A stretch of 64,000 bases of DNA from Cenococcum geophilum 1.58 (taxonomy: Eukaryota > Ascomycota > Dothideomycetes > Gloniales > Gloniaceae). Both the position numbers and the translations under genes were made by a program. Where the stretch lies: contig KV748185.1 in the NCBI GenBank assembly GCA_001692895.1, forward strand, positions 434,001 through 498,000, read 5' to 3'. This document shows, piece after piece, positions 32,282 through 42,884 of this stretch. The notes beneath the pieces were generated by a model. That model was not told the DNA's origin. It was given only the letters and a program-made list of their open reading frames with translations, and ran no database searches. Position 1 is the stretch's first letter. Each line of letters opens with the position of its first letter.

Positions 32282-35057
32282 ATGGCAGCGCAATACAACG
32301 CGACATTCCATGGTGACAACAAGGAAGGCATTCAACTTGGCACCAACCTTGGAACGATCAACGCCTACTATTATGCGGCAAAACTAGGTATTGCCAGTCC
32401 CCATAGCCCTCCGCCCGCTTTCTCGACTAATGAATGTGTGTTTTGAACTGAAGAACGATCCGAGGCTGTTTTCAATCCCCTCTCCAATGTCCCTTTCGAG
32501 AGAGATGAGAACTTTGTCGGAAGAGACTCTATTCTCAGCACAATAGAGGACAAACTACTGCCGACGTCAACTTCAAAGCACCGCCGAGTCGCACTCGTGG
32601 GACCGCCTGGAGTAGGGTGAGTGGACGACGCCAACGGGCCCAGTTATGCTGAACCTTACCGACGCAGCAAAACCCAAATCGCTGTAGAATATGCAGCCCG
32701 CCTCCGCGCAAGAGCCCCAGACACCTGGGTCTTCTGGGTTGATGCCAGAGACGCGTACGGTTTTACCGAGTCATATCGCAACATCGCCAGGGTTGCAAAG
32801 ATACCGGGGTGGGAGGAATCCAAAACCGACACTCTGCACAACCTGGTCTTCGAGTGGCTGAAGAAAGATCAGATCAGCCCTTGGCTTATGATTCTGGACA
32901 ACAATGATGACGCTGACATGCTCTTTACTCCACAAGGGTCAGAAGATGGGAAACGTGGAAAGAGTGAGGCACAACGAGTTACCCTTGTACTAGCCCTGTT
33001 GGTGCTGACTGCGCGCCTTAGGTCTTGTCCAGTATATCCCGGACTGTTCACACGGCTCAGTCCTCGTCACTACACGGGACGACGGAGCGGCCGGAAGCCT
33101 CTGCGATGGAAGCTCCATTGACATCCGGGAAATGGATGTATCCGAAGCTAAAGATCTGTTCCGAAAGAAACTGACCTGGGAGACTGTGAATGAAAGCGAC
33201 CTTGAGTTGCTCCTGAAACAGCTGGAGTATCTCCCGCTAGCCATCTCTCATGCGGTCGCATTCATTTCACAGAATAACTCGTCTGTCCAGCGGTACCTTA
33301 CCCTGCTAAAACAAGAATCCGAGTTCGTCAAGCTTCTCGAAAGGGAAGTCAGGGACCAGCGTCGCAGCCCCGTCCCGTGGTCCGTCATGAACACGTGGAA
33401 GGTATCGTTCGACTTCCTCAAAGAGCGCGAACCGCAGGCCGTCGAGCTACTCTCCATGTTGTGCTTCCTAGACAGACAGGGCATTCCGGGATTTCTGCTG
33501 CAAGGGGAGAGCGGCGACACAGAATTTACAACCAAGATACTAGGGCCCCTCCTTCGGTTCCGTTTCCTCTCTCAGGTGAAGATGCAGAGAACAGGAGATG
33601 TCTTCGAGATGCACTCTCTTGTGCATCGCTTCACATTGCGATGGGTGGAGCAGAGCGACGCGCCCATATATGCTGCCAAGGCCCTGAAAGCCGTCTCGGA
33701 CAAGTTTCCCGGCGCCGACAACCCTGTTGAAGAAGTGTGCCAGCAGCTACACTCTCATGCGCGTGCTGTACTCGAGACATCTTATGGCAACCCCGATAAG
33801 GCCACGAGAGCCAAGCTTCTGCACAACGCTGCCGCTTACGAGGCCGACCTCGGCAGCATCAAGATCGCTGAGAAATGGATTACCGAGGCCTTAGAAATCC
33901 GAAAAGTTGAGATTGGGGAGAATCATATCGATACTCTGTACAGCATGAACAACCTCGCCATGGCGTGCTATCAGTCCGGAAAATCTAGGAAGGCGGTGTC
34001 TTGTCAGGAGGAAGTCGTAAAGCGGTTCACCAAAGTGAAGGGGAAGAGAAACACCGAGACTCTCGCCGCCATGAACCTTCTGGTGAAGTATTACCTGGAT
34101 GTCAGCAAGTGGACGAAGGCCGAGAAGCTCTCCACGTGGGTTGTGGAAGTCTCGGAGAGCCTTGAAGACGAGGACCCGGTGGAGACCTTGGACCGGAAGA
34201 TGACGCTGGTCCTGGTGCAAAGGAGCATGGGGAAATATGAGCTCGCACAGAGCCTCGCGGAGAGCGTACTGGAAGAGAAATTCAATCTTCAAAAACAGAT
34301 TCTGTCCGTCCGGGAGAAGGATGGTGAGGGTGAGAGGCAAGAGGAGTTTGTCGATCTGTTCGATGTGGTGGACTCAGAGCGAACCCTAGCGCTGATTCAC
34401 AGGGACCAAGGTCAGTTGGACAAGGCTGCTGAATACATGGAACGAGTCGTCGAGACCACGAAGCAATCTCACGGCGAGCAGCACCCCAGGACTCTGCGCT
34501 GCCAAATCGAAATGGCCTTGATCTTCGAAGAGCAGGGAAAGCTTACGGAAGCAGAATGCCTGGGCCTGCAGGTGACAGGAAAGCTGGCACAGACGCTTAG
34601 CAAGGAGCACCCAGACACGTTGGCGAGCTGGAGCAATCTAGTGCTGGTGTATGAGAAGTTGGGAAAGCTGGAGGACGCAGAGGGGGACGGCGAAATTGTG
34701 GTTGAGACGTCAGAGAAGGTCTTTGGAAAGGACAGTCGCCAGACCCTTCACAGCAAGGGGAACCTTGCATCGGTATACCGGAATCGGGGCAAGCTGGCTA
34801 AGGCGGCGGCGTTGGGCGAGGAAGTGTTGAAGTTACGGGAGTCGGCGCTGGGAAAGACCCACCCTGACGTGCTCATGGGCATCACCAATCTTGCTTTAAC
34901 GTACCAGAAGCAGGGACGTCATTCAGATGTGCGGGAACTGTTTCAGCGGGCCGCCTCGCCTCAACGTGTTGGCGGTTCACAGACGAGTCTACTCGTCTTA
35001 TCTGCCCTGCTTTTCTTATTGGTTTCGCTCGTTCGGTTCGGTTGGCATATTGTGTAG
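32282..35057 (+). CDS. NLR: sigma motif, NB-ARC, TPR repeats
   Basis: Exons 32282-32387, 32454-32616, 32668-32963 and 33022-35057 join in phase to 866 residues. Introns of 66, 51 and 58 bp have GT/AG ends, and the second splits the P-loop. Order: sigma-type amyloid motif at about 4-31 (NATFHGDNKEGIQLGTNLG core); NB-ARC with P-loop Gly-Pro-Pro-Gly-Val-Gly-Lys-Thr at 85-92, Walker B around Asp167, Val-Thr-Thr-Arg at 204-207, Leu-Pro-Leu-Ala at 259-262 and Met-His-Ser at 385-387 in the MHD position; tetratricopeptide (kinesin-light-chain-like) repeats at about 455-825. A hydrophobic helix at about 843-860 ends the protein. In the known model the TPRs sense a ligand, NB-ARC oligomerises, and the motif templates the partner hydrolase encoded just upstream. 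Intact, with no RIP damage. Confidence 0.9.
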
Positions 35058-35188
35058 CACACCATTCACGAGGGCTGAGTTCTTAACCGACACACCTTCA
35101 GCCTTGGAATACGAAACTGAGGTTTGGAGCAATGTGCGAACCTATCATTGGCTAGAACGCCCACCTACATTATGACAGTAGCCGCTGT

Positions 35189-36680
35189 GTGGCTCGACAC
35201 ATCAGCCTCGAAGTTACGATCGCACAGCTGTCAACGGGACATTTGGTTCCTTTACACGTAACCATTGGGAAGGACGAAAATGCCGCTATCGAACAGCTTC
35301 TAGAGGGCAACTTGAACAGCTATGCTCGCCTTCTGTGCATCTGCAGGACAATGGTGTTCTTGGCCAAACATGCCCCCAACTACCTGTGAGAGTTGGCGGA
35401 GGCTCGACTCAGTTCGTCACCCTCCGCCCTGTAGTGGCACTTGCTGACAGCCCGGCGGCCGCAACGGTCCAAGTGCCTTATTTCAGTGAAGTATATGATA
35501 TGGTTGTCCTCTGGGTAGTCTCTCAACCATTCACGCATAAGGCTCGATCATCCCTTGCTCACCTCGGCCGACTAAGGTACGGCGACGATGATGGAGCGGA
35601 GGAAAAGCCTCTGAGCTACTTACCTTGGAATGCGAGGCTTTACTTCTTCTAAAAGAACCATCTACTTTGGTTTCGCTCCACAAAAAAGGATCTCGGCTTT
35701 CGCCTACAAGAAGTGGTTTCGATCTTATGTATCGGTAGATCTCCAGTAATCATGAAATAGCTCTTTAATAAGTGTCGAGTTGAGTACCTGAAGCTGATCC
35801 AGAACAAGACCTCTATCTTTGAGCACCGAGATGGCAAGTGAAGAAGGATGAAGGGAAGAGATATCAGGCCCATGTCGACCGTCATTATAAACGAGAAGGA
35901 GAAGACGGCGTTGTTAAGAGATACCAAGACCTTCCTCGACCCACGAGCTCGAGCATGGTATTCTAACCGCGGCATTCCTTACCGGAGAGGCTACCTGCTA
36001 TATGAACAACCTGGGACTGGAAAATCCAGTCTGAGCTTGTTAATAGCCAGTTGTTATGATTTAGAGATCTATGTTCTTAATATCTCCAATGTTGACGGCG
36101 ACTCCTTGGGCACTTTGTTCACAGAGCTCCCCCCTCGTTGCGTCCTGCTAAAAGATGTTGACGCCGTCGGTATGACGAAATCCTGGCAAGCGGAAACGGA
36201 GAAAACTGGCCAAACTGAGGCAGGCTCTGCCAAAAAAACTGAATCCAAGGGGAAATCGTCCCTATTGGACCTTCTCGACGCTCTCGACGGAGTATGATCA
36301 CACGAAGGTTGCGTTCTCATCATAACCACGAATCACATCGAGCGTTCAGATCCGGCACTCATACGAGCTGGACGCGCAGACAGAAAAGTCGAGCTTCCCT
36401 ATGCCAACAAGGACGTGGTTACTCGACTTTCTGCATGGTCTTTAAGCAGTCGAAAGACGGTATCCCCGGCCTAGAAGAGTCGTTTGAAGATGACGAAACA
36501 GTCGAGCGACTTGCAAATGAGCTTGCCGGCATGGCTAAAATTCTCCCCGGCGGAAATACAATCCTTCTTGTTAGAACATAGGCAGGTCAGAAAAGGCACA
36601 ACTAATCGTCGGAGAGTCAACGATGTGGCCCGGAACGGAGCGACGCAGGACAGTCCGATGCAATCTGGCCGAGTGCCCAT
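35189..36680 (+). pseudogene. Broken BCS1-like AAA ATPase gene
   Basis: The frame follows fungal BCS1-family ATPases: a BCS1 N-terminal domain (35,189-35,830), joined by a plausible 65-bp intron (35,386-35,450), then the AAA domain. It carries in-frame stops at about 35,651 (TAA), 35,758 (TAG), 35,840 (TGA, probably a former Trp) and 36,296 (TGA). There is a one-base loss near 36,428 and a one-base gain near 36,540. Walker A reads Glu-Gln-Pro-Gly-Thr-Gly-Lys-Ser where Gly-Pro-Pro-Gly is usual, and Walker B has Leu-Lys-Asp for the usual Leu-Glu-Asp. No upstream ATG is evident, so the 5' end is missing or unclear. BCS1 proteins are AAA ATPases of the inner mitochondrial membrane; many fungal relatives have unknown roles. 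The decay is ordinary single-copy mutation rather than RIP. Confidence 0.85.
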
Positions 36681-37170
36681 TGGTTTCGTTGGAGATGTGG
36701 AGTGGGTTCAAGTTAGATAGTACACTACGATCCTCGAGGGTCTTCATGCTTCGGTTGAGCTTCCGGTTCGCCTAGCACACGGGGGCCTTTCACACCTGCT
36801 GTTCAAGACGGTAACTTTTCGGTGGACCCGTCGTGCAAACGGGACAGACAGGATCCGCACGGTAACTCTTGGCAGTAACTTTACTGTCCGAATCTTCTGG
36901 CAAGTTTCATTCTGCCGGCGCAAAATTAGTGGCTTAGAGCTTATTTATTAGAGTCGTAGCTTAATTTAGCACGGCCTACCCCCAGAGGCACCTCTGCACC
37001 TCTTTTACGCCCTACGCCTCTACGCCTCTACGCCTTTATATCTCCGCGTCTTTTAGATCTTTGTGTCTGCGTCTATGTCTCTACACCTCTCTACCTAACC
37101 CCCTATAAGACGTGCAAAGGGACGCATGGGAAGACGCAAGGAGACATGGGCATAGACACGGGCAGAGACA

Positions 37171-37313
37171 CAAATGAGTAGACGCACGACCAGAGCTACG
37201 ACCAGAGCTACGACCAGAGTCACAAGCAGAGACACGACCAGAGACACGATCAGAGACACGACCAGAGACACAAGTAGAGCCACGACCAGAGTCACAAGAA
37301 AAGACGTAGAAAA
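37171..37313 (+). repeat. 12-bp minisatellite array
   Basis: Degenerate tandem copies of CGACCAGAGCTA / CGACCAGAGACA. About 11-12 units lie inside the inverted-repeat element. Confidence 0.8.
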
Positions 37314-37465
37314 GTGTAGAGGTATAGAGGTGCAAGGCGTAGAGGTAGGAAGGGGTGTCTAAAAAGGGAATATCAAAGCTTAACCTTAATTTACCCTTGT
37401 AGATTAACCGAGCACTGTTCATCTAGACACACCTCCACCGACCCACCTTCCCCCCTTTGCTCCTC

Positions 37466-37590
37466 CCTCTCCCTCTGCCCGTGGCTCTGCTCGTGGCTCT
37501 ACTTGTGGCTCTACTTATACCCCTGCTTGTGCCTCTGCACGCACCTCTGCTCGCATCTCTGCTCGTTCCTTGCCCGTGCCTCTCTTACGA
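37466..37590 (-). repeat. 12-bp minisatellite array, opposite orientation
   Basis: Tandem GCTCGTGGCTCT-type units, whose reverse complement (AGAGCCACGAGC) resembles the array at 37,171-37,313. The two arrays could pair as the arms of a large hairpin. Confidence 0.75.
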
Positions 37591-37825
37591 AGGGAGACGC
37601 GTAGAGAGAGAGAGAGACGCGTATGAGGAGACGCGTAGGGGGAGACGCGTAGGGGGAGACACGTAAAGCACAAGAAAGAGTAAAAACAGATAACGGGAAG
37701 GCTAAAATATGCCCTAAGTAGTGTCTTGGCTTCCTTTACCGCCTGCTGAGCCGCCGCCGATCAAAAGATTCAGACAGTAAAGTTACTGCCAAGAGTTACT
37801 GTCCAGATCCTGTCCGCAAACGGGA

Positions 37826-38348
37826 GAGGGTGCAACGTAATGATACGTTCGGGAGAGTAATGTCTCTCCCATCACCCGCAGTTAGAGATAGCCAAGTTTA
37901 CATTCATGTATCTTTCCTGCTTTCGAACCTATCGATCACAGCGCGGATCGCGCGCACTTGGCCACGTAGCTCGTCCCGCTCTGCTTTCATCTTACTGTAG
38001 TTATCGATTTTGTTAATGACGAGGCTTCTACGCCAGACCACCATGGTTTGAACCCACTGTCTCCCTTTCTTATCATTTCTGAATTCTGCTCTACATGATT
38101 TCGCTCTTGAGAAAAGCGCTGGAACCTTACCACCTAGTGATTGGCAGATGAGCCGAAACGCTGGACGAGGCCTTTGGCTGCTCATCATCCCCACCGTACT
38201 TTACAGTACAGCTCGGTGCACGACTAGGGGTGTGAGCTTACACTTACACATGTACATACATTCGTGTACATACACGGTATACACGTGTATTCTAGAGGCT
38301 TACACCGTGTATTGCACCGGTCATATGCTTAGTAAACAGTGTAATGAA
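37826..38348. other. Mostly non-coding, with one possible small minus-strand gene
   Basis: Normal base composition. It holds the 96-codon minus-strand frame listed separately and, at about 38,236-38,310, a stretch of short alternating purine/pyrimidine repeats (ACATGTACATACA, CACGTGTA). Nothing else is recognised. Confidence 0.4.
37904..38194 (-). CDS. Possible small hypothetical protein with coiled coil
   Basis: A 96-codon ATG-to-stop frame. The C-terminal 40 residues are rich in Lys, Glu, Arg with heptad-like Leu/Ile/Met spacing, so a coiled coil is possible. The N-terminal half has no recognised motif. No promoter, intron or family supports it. It may be chance or the 3' end of a degraded gene. 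Confidence 0.25.
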   Translation of the reverse strand: MGMMSSQRPRPAFRLICQSLGGKVPALFSRAKSCRAEFRNDKKGRQWVQTMVVWRRSLVINKIDNYSKMKAERDELRGQVRAIRAVIDRFESRKDT

Positions 38349-38447
38349 GAGTCTTTCGTTTTACCTCAGCGAGCTCAGACGCGATTTTTTAGCTAGCATC
38401 GGAATAACCTACGCTGTCTTCCGAATTGCAAAATCACGTCTAAGAGG
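38349..38447. repeat. Short nested inverted repeat, second copy split at 59,520-60,480
   Basis: CTCAGACGCGATTTT and AAAATCACGTCTAAGAG form outer arms, and TCGGAA with TTCCGA inner ones. The same sequence occurs at 59,525-59,561 plus 60,429-60,475, where a MITE has inserted after the central TA. This copy is therefore the empty site for that MITE. Confidence 0.7.
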
Positions 38448-38845
38448 GTTTGGCGAGATTTGTTAAAATCCTAAGCAAAATCCGTAAAACGGAGATTACG
38501 GATATCTAATTTATTTATTCACATAACGCGTTATTATTAAACCCCATAGTTACTTTTTTTTTAAGACTTAGGGCTTCTAAATAGTATAAATTTTATTATA
38601 TAGCTACCACTTAGTCCTAACATTAATTTCGTTAAAGTTAAAAAACGCGTTATTAAAAGCCTAAGCATATATTATATCTTATTAAATAGTCTGCTAATAT
38701 AGATAAAACTATACAGATATATAGGTATCTACTACTTAAAGCTATTGCAACACCTAGTAGGTGCTATAGTTGGGTCCTTCCTTAAAAATATCCTCCCTTA
38801 GCCCAGAGCTACTACTAGGGGGTAAGCTTTAGGCAGAGCCTTATG
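38448..38845. other. AT-rich, RIP-like, unidentified
   Basis: Base composition becomes AT-rich and TpA-rich again. No coding family, LTR or repeat unit was recognised before the minisatellites begin. Confidence 0.4.
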
Positions 38846-38849
38846 TAGA

Positions 38850-38952
38850 GCCTTAGTAGAGCTTCGTGTAGAGCTTCGTGCAGAGCTTCGTGCAGAGCTT
38901 CGTGCAGAGCTTCGTGCAGAGCTTCGTGCAGAGCTTCATGCAGAGCCACGTG
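38850..38952. repeat. 12-bp minisatellite AGAGCTTCGTGC
   Basis: About eight nearly identical tandem units. Translation in any frame gives a repeated tetrapeptide, so open frames here (for example on the minus strand to 39,051) are not genes. Confidence 0.9.
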
Positions 38953-39118
38953 CAGGCGTGCAGGCGTGCAGACGTGTAGATGTGCAGACGTGCAGACGTT
39001 CGTACGGGCGATCAATTGCAGAGACGTTTGTAGAGACGTTTGTATGGGCAATTGATCGATTGATTGTATGGGCGTTTGTACGGGCGTTTGTACGGGCGTT
39101 TGTACGGGCGATTGTAGA
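38953..39118. repeat. Further short repeats: GCAGACGT and GGGCGTTTGTAC
   Basis: GTGCAGGCGTGCAGACGT-type units are followed by GAGACGTTTGTA and at least three perfect GGGCGTTTGTAC units (near 39,070-39,110), interleaved with an ATCAATTG palindrome. Confidence 0.75.
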
Positions 39119-39309
39119 ACCTTCCTAGTATATTAGTGCTGCGTGTTAATAGAGCTTTGGAGCTCTATATAGGTGAAGAAAAGAGACTATATATACATGA
39201 GGTAGGTGGCGAAACGCTNATAACGATGCTNACGATAGAGCTGACGACTACGACTTGTAATTGCCACTGTCGACAACGCCACTCAGTCAGTATTTGGTAA
39301 TGGGAATCG

Positions 39310-39425
39310 ACAATAGGGCTTCGAGTAGAGCTTCGAGCAGAGCTTCGAGCAGAGCTTCGAGCAGAGCTTCGAGCAGAGCTTCGAGCAGAGCTTCGAGCAG
39401 AGCTTCATGCGGAGCTTCATGCAGA
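39310..39425. repeat. 12-bp minisatellite AGAGCTTCGAGC
   Basis: About nine tandem units, perfect in the middle. It reads as (Ala-Ser-Ser-Arg)n on the plus strand and Glu-Ala-Leu-Leu repeats on the minus strand, which explains the two 79-97 codon frames here. Confidence 0.92.
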
Positions 39426-39615
39426 GCTTTTGCAGAGCTTTTGCAGAGCTTCGGTAGAGCTCCGTGCAGAGCTCTGTGCAGGTCTCCCCCTAAGCTTCGT
39501 TCCGTAGAGCTCTCGCAAAGCTCCACAGCTCTACGCAGAGGGCTGCCGGCGTAGGCGTAAGCGTTCAGCGTTAGTGTTTACTGCGCGGCTCGGCGGTGCA
39601 GAGGTAGAATTAGGG

Positions 39616-39830
39616 TGTAAGGGATATTATTGCGGACACCTCGGGTTGCCCTCAGGACAACCCCCGGACGCCCCTCGGATGGTCGCCGGTCACGTGCCGG
39701 AGGCACGTGCCCGTAGTATATAGTCTCCACGATCCCAGAGGCCTTACCTCCTCAAGGATTCGTCTCTCTCACCAATCTATCCTGTTCCAATCGTGTCCTT
39801 ATAGCCCCCTGTCTACAAGATCCCCTTACA
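39616..39830 (+). repeat. 5' LTR of gypsy D1, nearly free of RIP
   Basis: TGTAAGGGATATTATTGCGG to CCCCTTACA, 215 bp. It keeps CpG and CpA sites that have become TpA in the other three D LTRs, so it is the best reference copy. It carries GTCACGTG and GCACGTGC boxes and TATATAG further in. Confidence 0.93.
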
Positions 39831-39989
39831 TTCAAATCCTTTCTACTCTTTTTTAGAAGGGTAGTCGGCTTTAAGGACCAGATTATTTGTTTATATCTTT
39901 TATTTACAACTACTATCCTCCCTTAAAATCTTGCGATAACTTAAATAGAAACTCCACAGATACCTTATAGAAAGCCGTCGCGTAAAGGC

Positions 39990-42884
39990 AGGAAGGTCCC
40001 TCTAATAGTAAGAGATTGCGATAATATAACCCTCTAGGCAAGACGGCCGAACGAGCCCTAATACCTAGATGCTTTAGGAGCTTAAAGACTCTTACACACC
40101 TATAATTACTAGCAACGCTAAGGAAAATATAAACACCCTCTATAATAGTTATAATACTACTAAAAAGCAGCTAGAACCCCTCTAGCCCCACCTAGGCTAA
40201 TTAGAAGATTAAGTACTAAAGGTAACTTTAAGATCTTCTCTTAAGCTAAAAATGCTAGAGGAATATATTAATGCGTCTAACTAGGGAACCAACCGGAACC
40301 CTCCCGGAAAACCACCAGCCTATAATTAGTATAGTAGTAGTATATAGACTGCTTATAAGCTAAACAGGCCTACCCCTTTAAATAATTTAAGCTAATTACT
40401 AACTTAAGACCCGAGCCTCGTTAGGAAGCCTATACTAGCTACTAGTATTAATACTACCTCTATAGCAGGAGCCTCCTTAGGCCTAAGTTTAGAAGGTTAA
40501 AAGCCCTATACTAATCTCCTTTAAAATAGATATTAGGAAGCTATTATAAGGCTCTTAGAAGCTATATAGGAGGAAGCCACTAATAAATATATTAGAACCC
40601 TTTAAGGGTAAATCTAGATCTAGTAGGGTCTAATCTAAGCTAGGTAAATTTTTTTATAACTTAGTTAAGGCTAAGGGCTTTTTAAAAGCTACTTAATACC
40701 TACCTAAGGAGGTATAGAAGACTTAGAGAGTTATCTACACTATAAATAGAAAAAGGATATAAACTAACTAGCTAAGGCCTTTAGTAGTTTAGAACTCCGC
40801 TATAAACCTAATACCTAGCAGTTAGATAATTAGGTTCGTAAGGTAGATAACTTCTTTAAGATACTAATAATATAAGATAATACTAAAGTGCGTATACGCT
40901 AAATTATTAGCAAGATTAAAGACTAATTACTAAACTAGATCGTATTTAATCAGCTTAATAAAGAGTAAATTACTATATAGCTATAGCTGTAAACCTTCTT
41001 AAAGAAATGGACTTAAGATCTGTATATTGTATAATATAATAATATAAAGCTATTCTGGAATGGGATATAGCTTAACTACTATAACTTTTACCAGTTTATA
41101 AACTTTATAAAAACTTATACTTAATAGATAGATCTAAAGCCCTTTAAAAATAAGGACGGTAGCATCTATAAGAAGGAGAAGATTAGGTTTATCTAGGCTA
41201 AAATTAAGCTAGCAATTTATAATAAAATAAAGTATATAGGAGCCCTATTGCGGATTACTATATATACGGATTTTAAACGAGTAGTTCTAAACGCTAAAGA
41301 TATGGTAAGGAATTAAACCTCTTCCGGTAGGAAGCCGGGGGGTTACTAAAAGCGTAGGTACTTTAATAGCAATGTAGGGCAGACCTAACCTTTAAAGAAG
41401 CCGTTCTTAAAGAGAACTTTAGAAAGGTTAAAGTTAGGGGCCTTAAATAACGGAAAAGACTCTTAGGGCCAACCTAATACCCGTTTAGTACCTTTATAGG
41501 AACACTTTAAGAAGTTAAGAGAAAACTATAGAGGTAGATCCTATTAGAAAAATAAGTAGGGTAATAACCGCACTAATAATCTAAAAAAAGAAAAGCTTTA
41601 GTTATGGACCTCTTCTAGCTATAACTACGGTAAGATATAGAAGAAAAAACTCTTTATATTGCTGTTAAGCTAGAAATAATACTCCCTATAGGTAAGGTAT
41701 AATAGTTCTAAGCACTATATAATAGCGGCGCTAAAATTAATCTTATATAATATAATTTGTAAAAGAGTATAAACTTATCCTATTATAAAGGTAGCGGAAA
41801 CCTATTATAGGCTTCCTAGATAAGCATTAGATTAAGCTATATAGTGCCTATAAGCTTATAGTATTAGTAGCTAATATATATAACCGCACTAAGGTAGTTA
41901 GCCCGTAACCCTTTTAAGCGGCTAACTTTATAGGTTATAATCTTATCCTTAGATACCCTTAGCTGGCGGAAGTAGATCCTAAAATACGCTTTAAGATTAG
42001 AGCCTTTAAATAATAGAATAATAAAGATTTAGAAGGGCGTATATTACTAATAAGCCTAAAGAATATCCTAGAGAATGTAGCTTTAGGTAAAATAGTATAT
42101 ACTTTATACCTAAAGGAGTATTAAATCTAACCCCTATTTAATAGTAAGATAGGTATAAAGCCTAGTATAGGTAATAACCCTTTTATAACGAAGACCCTAT
42201 AGGGAACTACTAAATAAGTCGCAAAGATATTATAGGGAGGCGGTGATCTTAAGGATCTTATAAGATACTTTAACCGCTATAGGTTACTCTAGCTTAAGCA
42301 ATATATAAAGAGTATACTACGGTACCTCAAACGCTATATTAAGGAGTTCTCTACCCTTTACTGGCTACTGTATAAAATAGTTTAATATATAGTGGCAACT
42401 ATATATAAGTAACTACTATAGCGTATAACGCTGCCCGTGGGTATTCTAAGGGAGCTCTAAAACCTACCTAATAATAATATAAAAAATAAACGCAACCCTA
42501 ATTTGTTAAATATTCTAGTAGGCCTAAGGGACTTACTAAGGGTATTTTTGGGTAGGAAAGCTAAAGTCCTACTATAGAACTTAGAGTACGATTATATAAT
42601 TAATCTAAAAGAAGGTAAATAACTGCTAAACCTTCCTATTTATAACCTCTTGCGTAAAGAGCTTAAGATCCTATAGGAGTACCTTAATAGGTTACTAAAA
42701 AAGGGGTAGATCCGGCCTAGTAAGTCACTATTAGGTGTACTAATCCTCTTTATTTTAAAACTAGATAGAACTATAAGGCTATACGTAGACTATTGCGGTC
42801 TTAATAAGATTATAATTAAGAACCGTTACCTACTACTACTAGTTAGTAAAATGCTAGATTAACTATTTAGGGCGAAGATCTTTA
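39990..42884 (+). pseudogene. Gypsy D1 Gag, protease and start of RT
   Basis: Plus-strand reading with stops as Gln gives a long Gag-like region (to about 41.6 kb), then a protease with Asn-Ser-Gly-Ala-Lys-Ile-Asn-Leu near 41,720 (Asn in place of the catalytic Asp). RT begins near 42,660 (Leu-Arg-Pro-Ser-like start; Tyr-Val-Asp-Tyr near 42,785). The frame is cut inside the RT block Phe-Ile-Lys-Leu-Asp-Leu by the next insertion. Confidence 0.8.

Larger units (their letters stand above)
36845..37815. mobile_element. Non-autonomous terminal-inverted-repeat element filled with minisatellites
   Basis: The ends are inverted copies of about 50 bp sharing GTAACTCTTGGCAGTAACTT (left near 36,862; reverse complement at right near 37,776-37,800). 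A perfect 10-bp direct repeat GCAAACGGGA flanks the element (36835-36844 and 37816-37825), as expected for a target duplication of the Mutator-like class. The interior has no transposase; it is made of short tandem arrays in opposite orientations. Open frames of 60-113 codons inside are products of these arrays. Confidence 0.75.

Noticed and set aside
36296..36311. A GT...AG pair that would remove the last in-frame stop of the BCS1-like gene
   Set aside because: It would be a 16-bp intron, far below the 51-66 bp seen in the neighbours. The other stops and frameshifts remain anyway.
38850..39425. CRISPR-like repeat arrays
   Set aside because: The units are 12 bp and adjacent, without unique spacers, and the genome is eukaryotic.
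38815..39554. Frames of 78-97 codons with (Ala-Ser-Ser-Arg)n or (His-Glu-Ala-Leu)n
   Set aside because: They are translations of 12-bp minisatellites.
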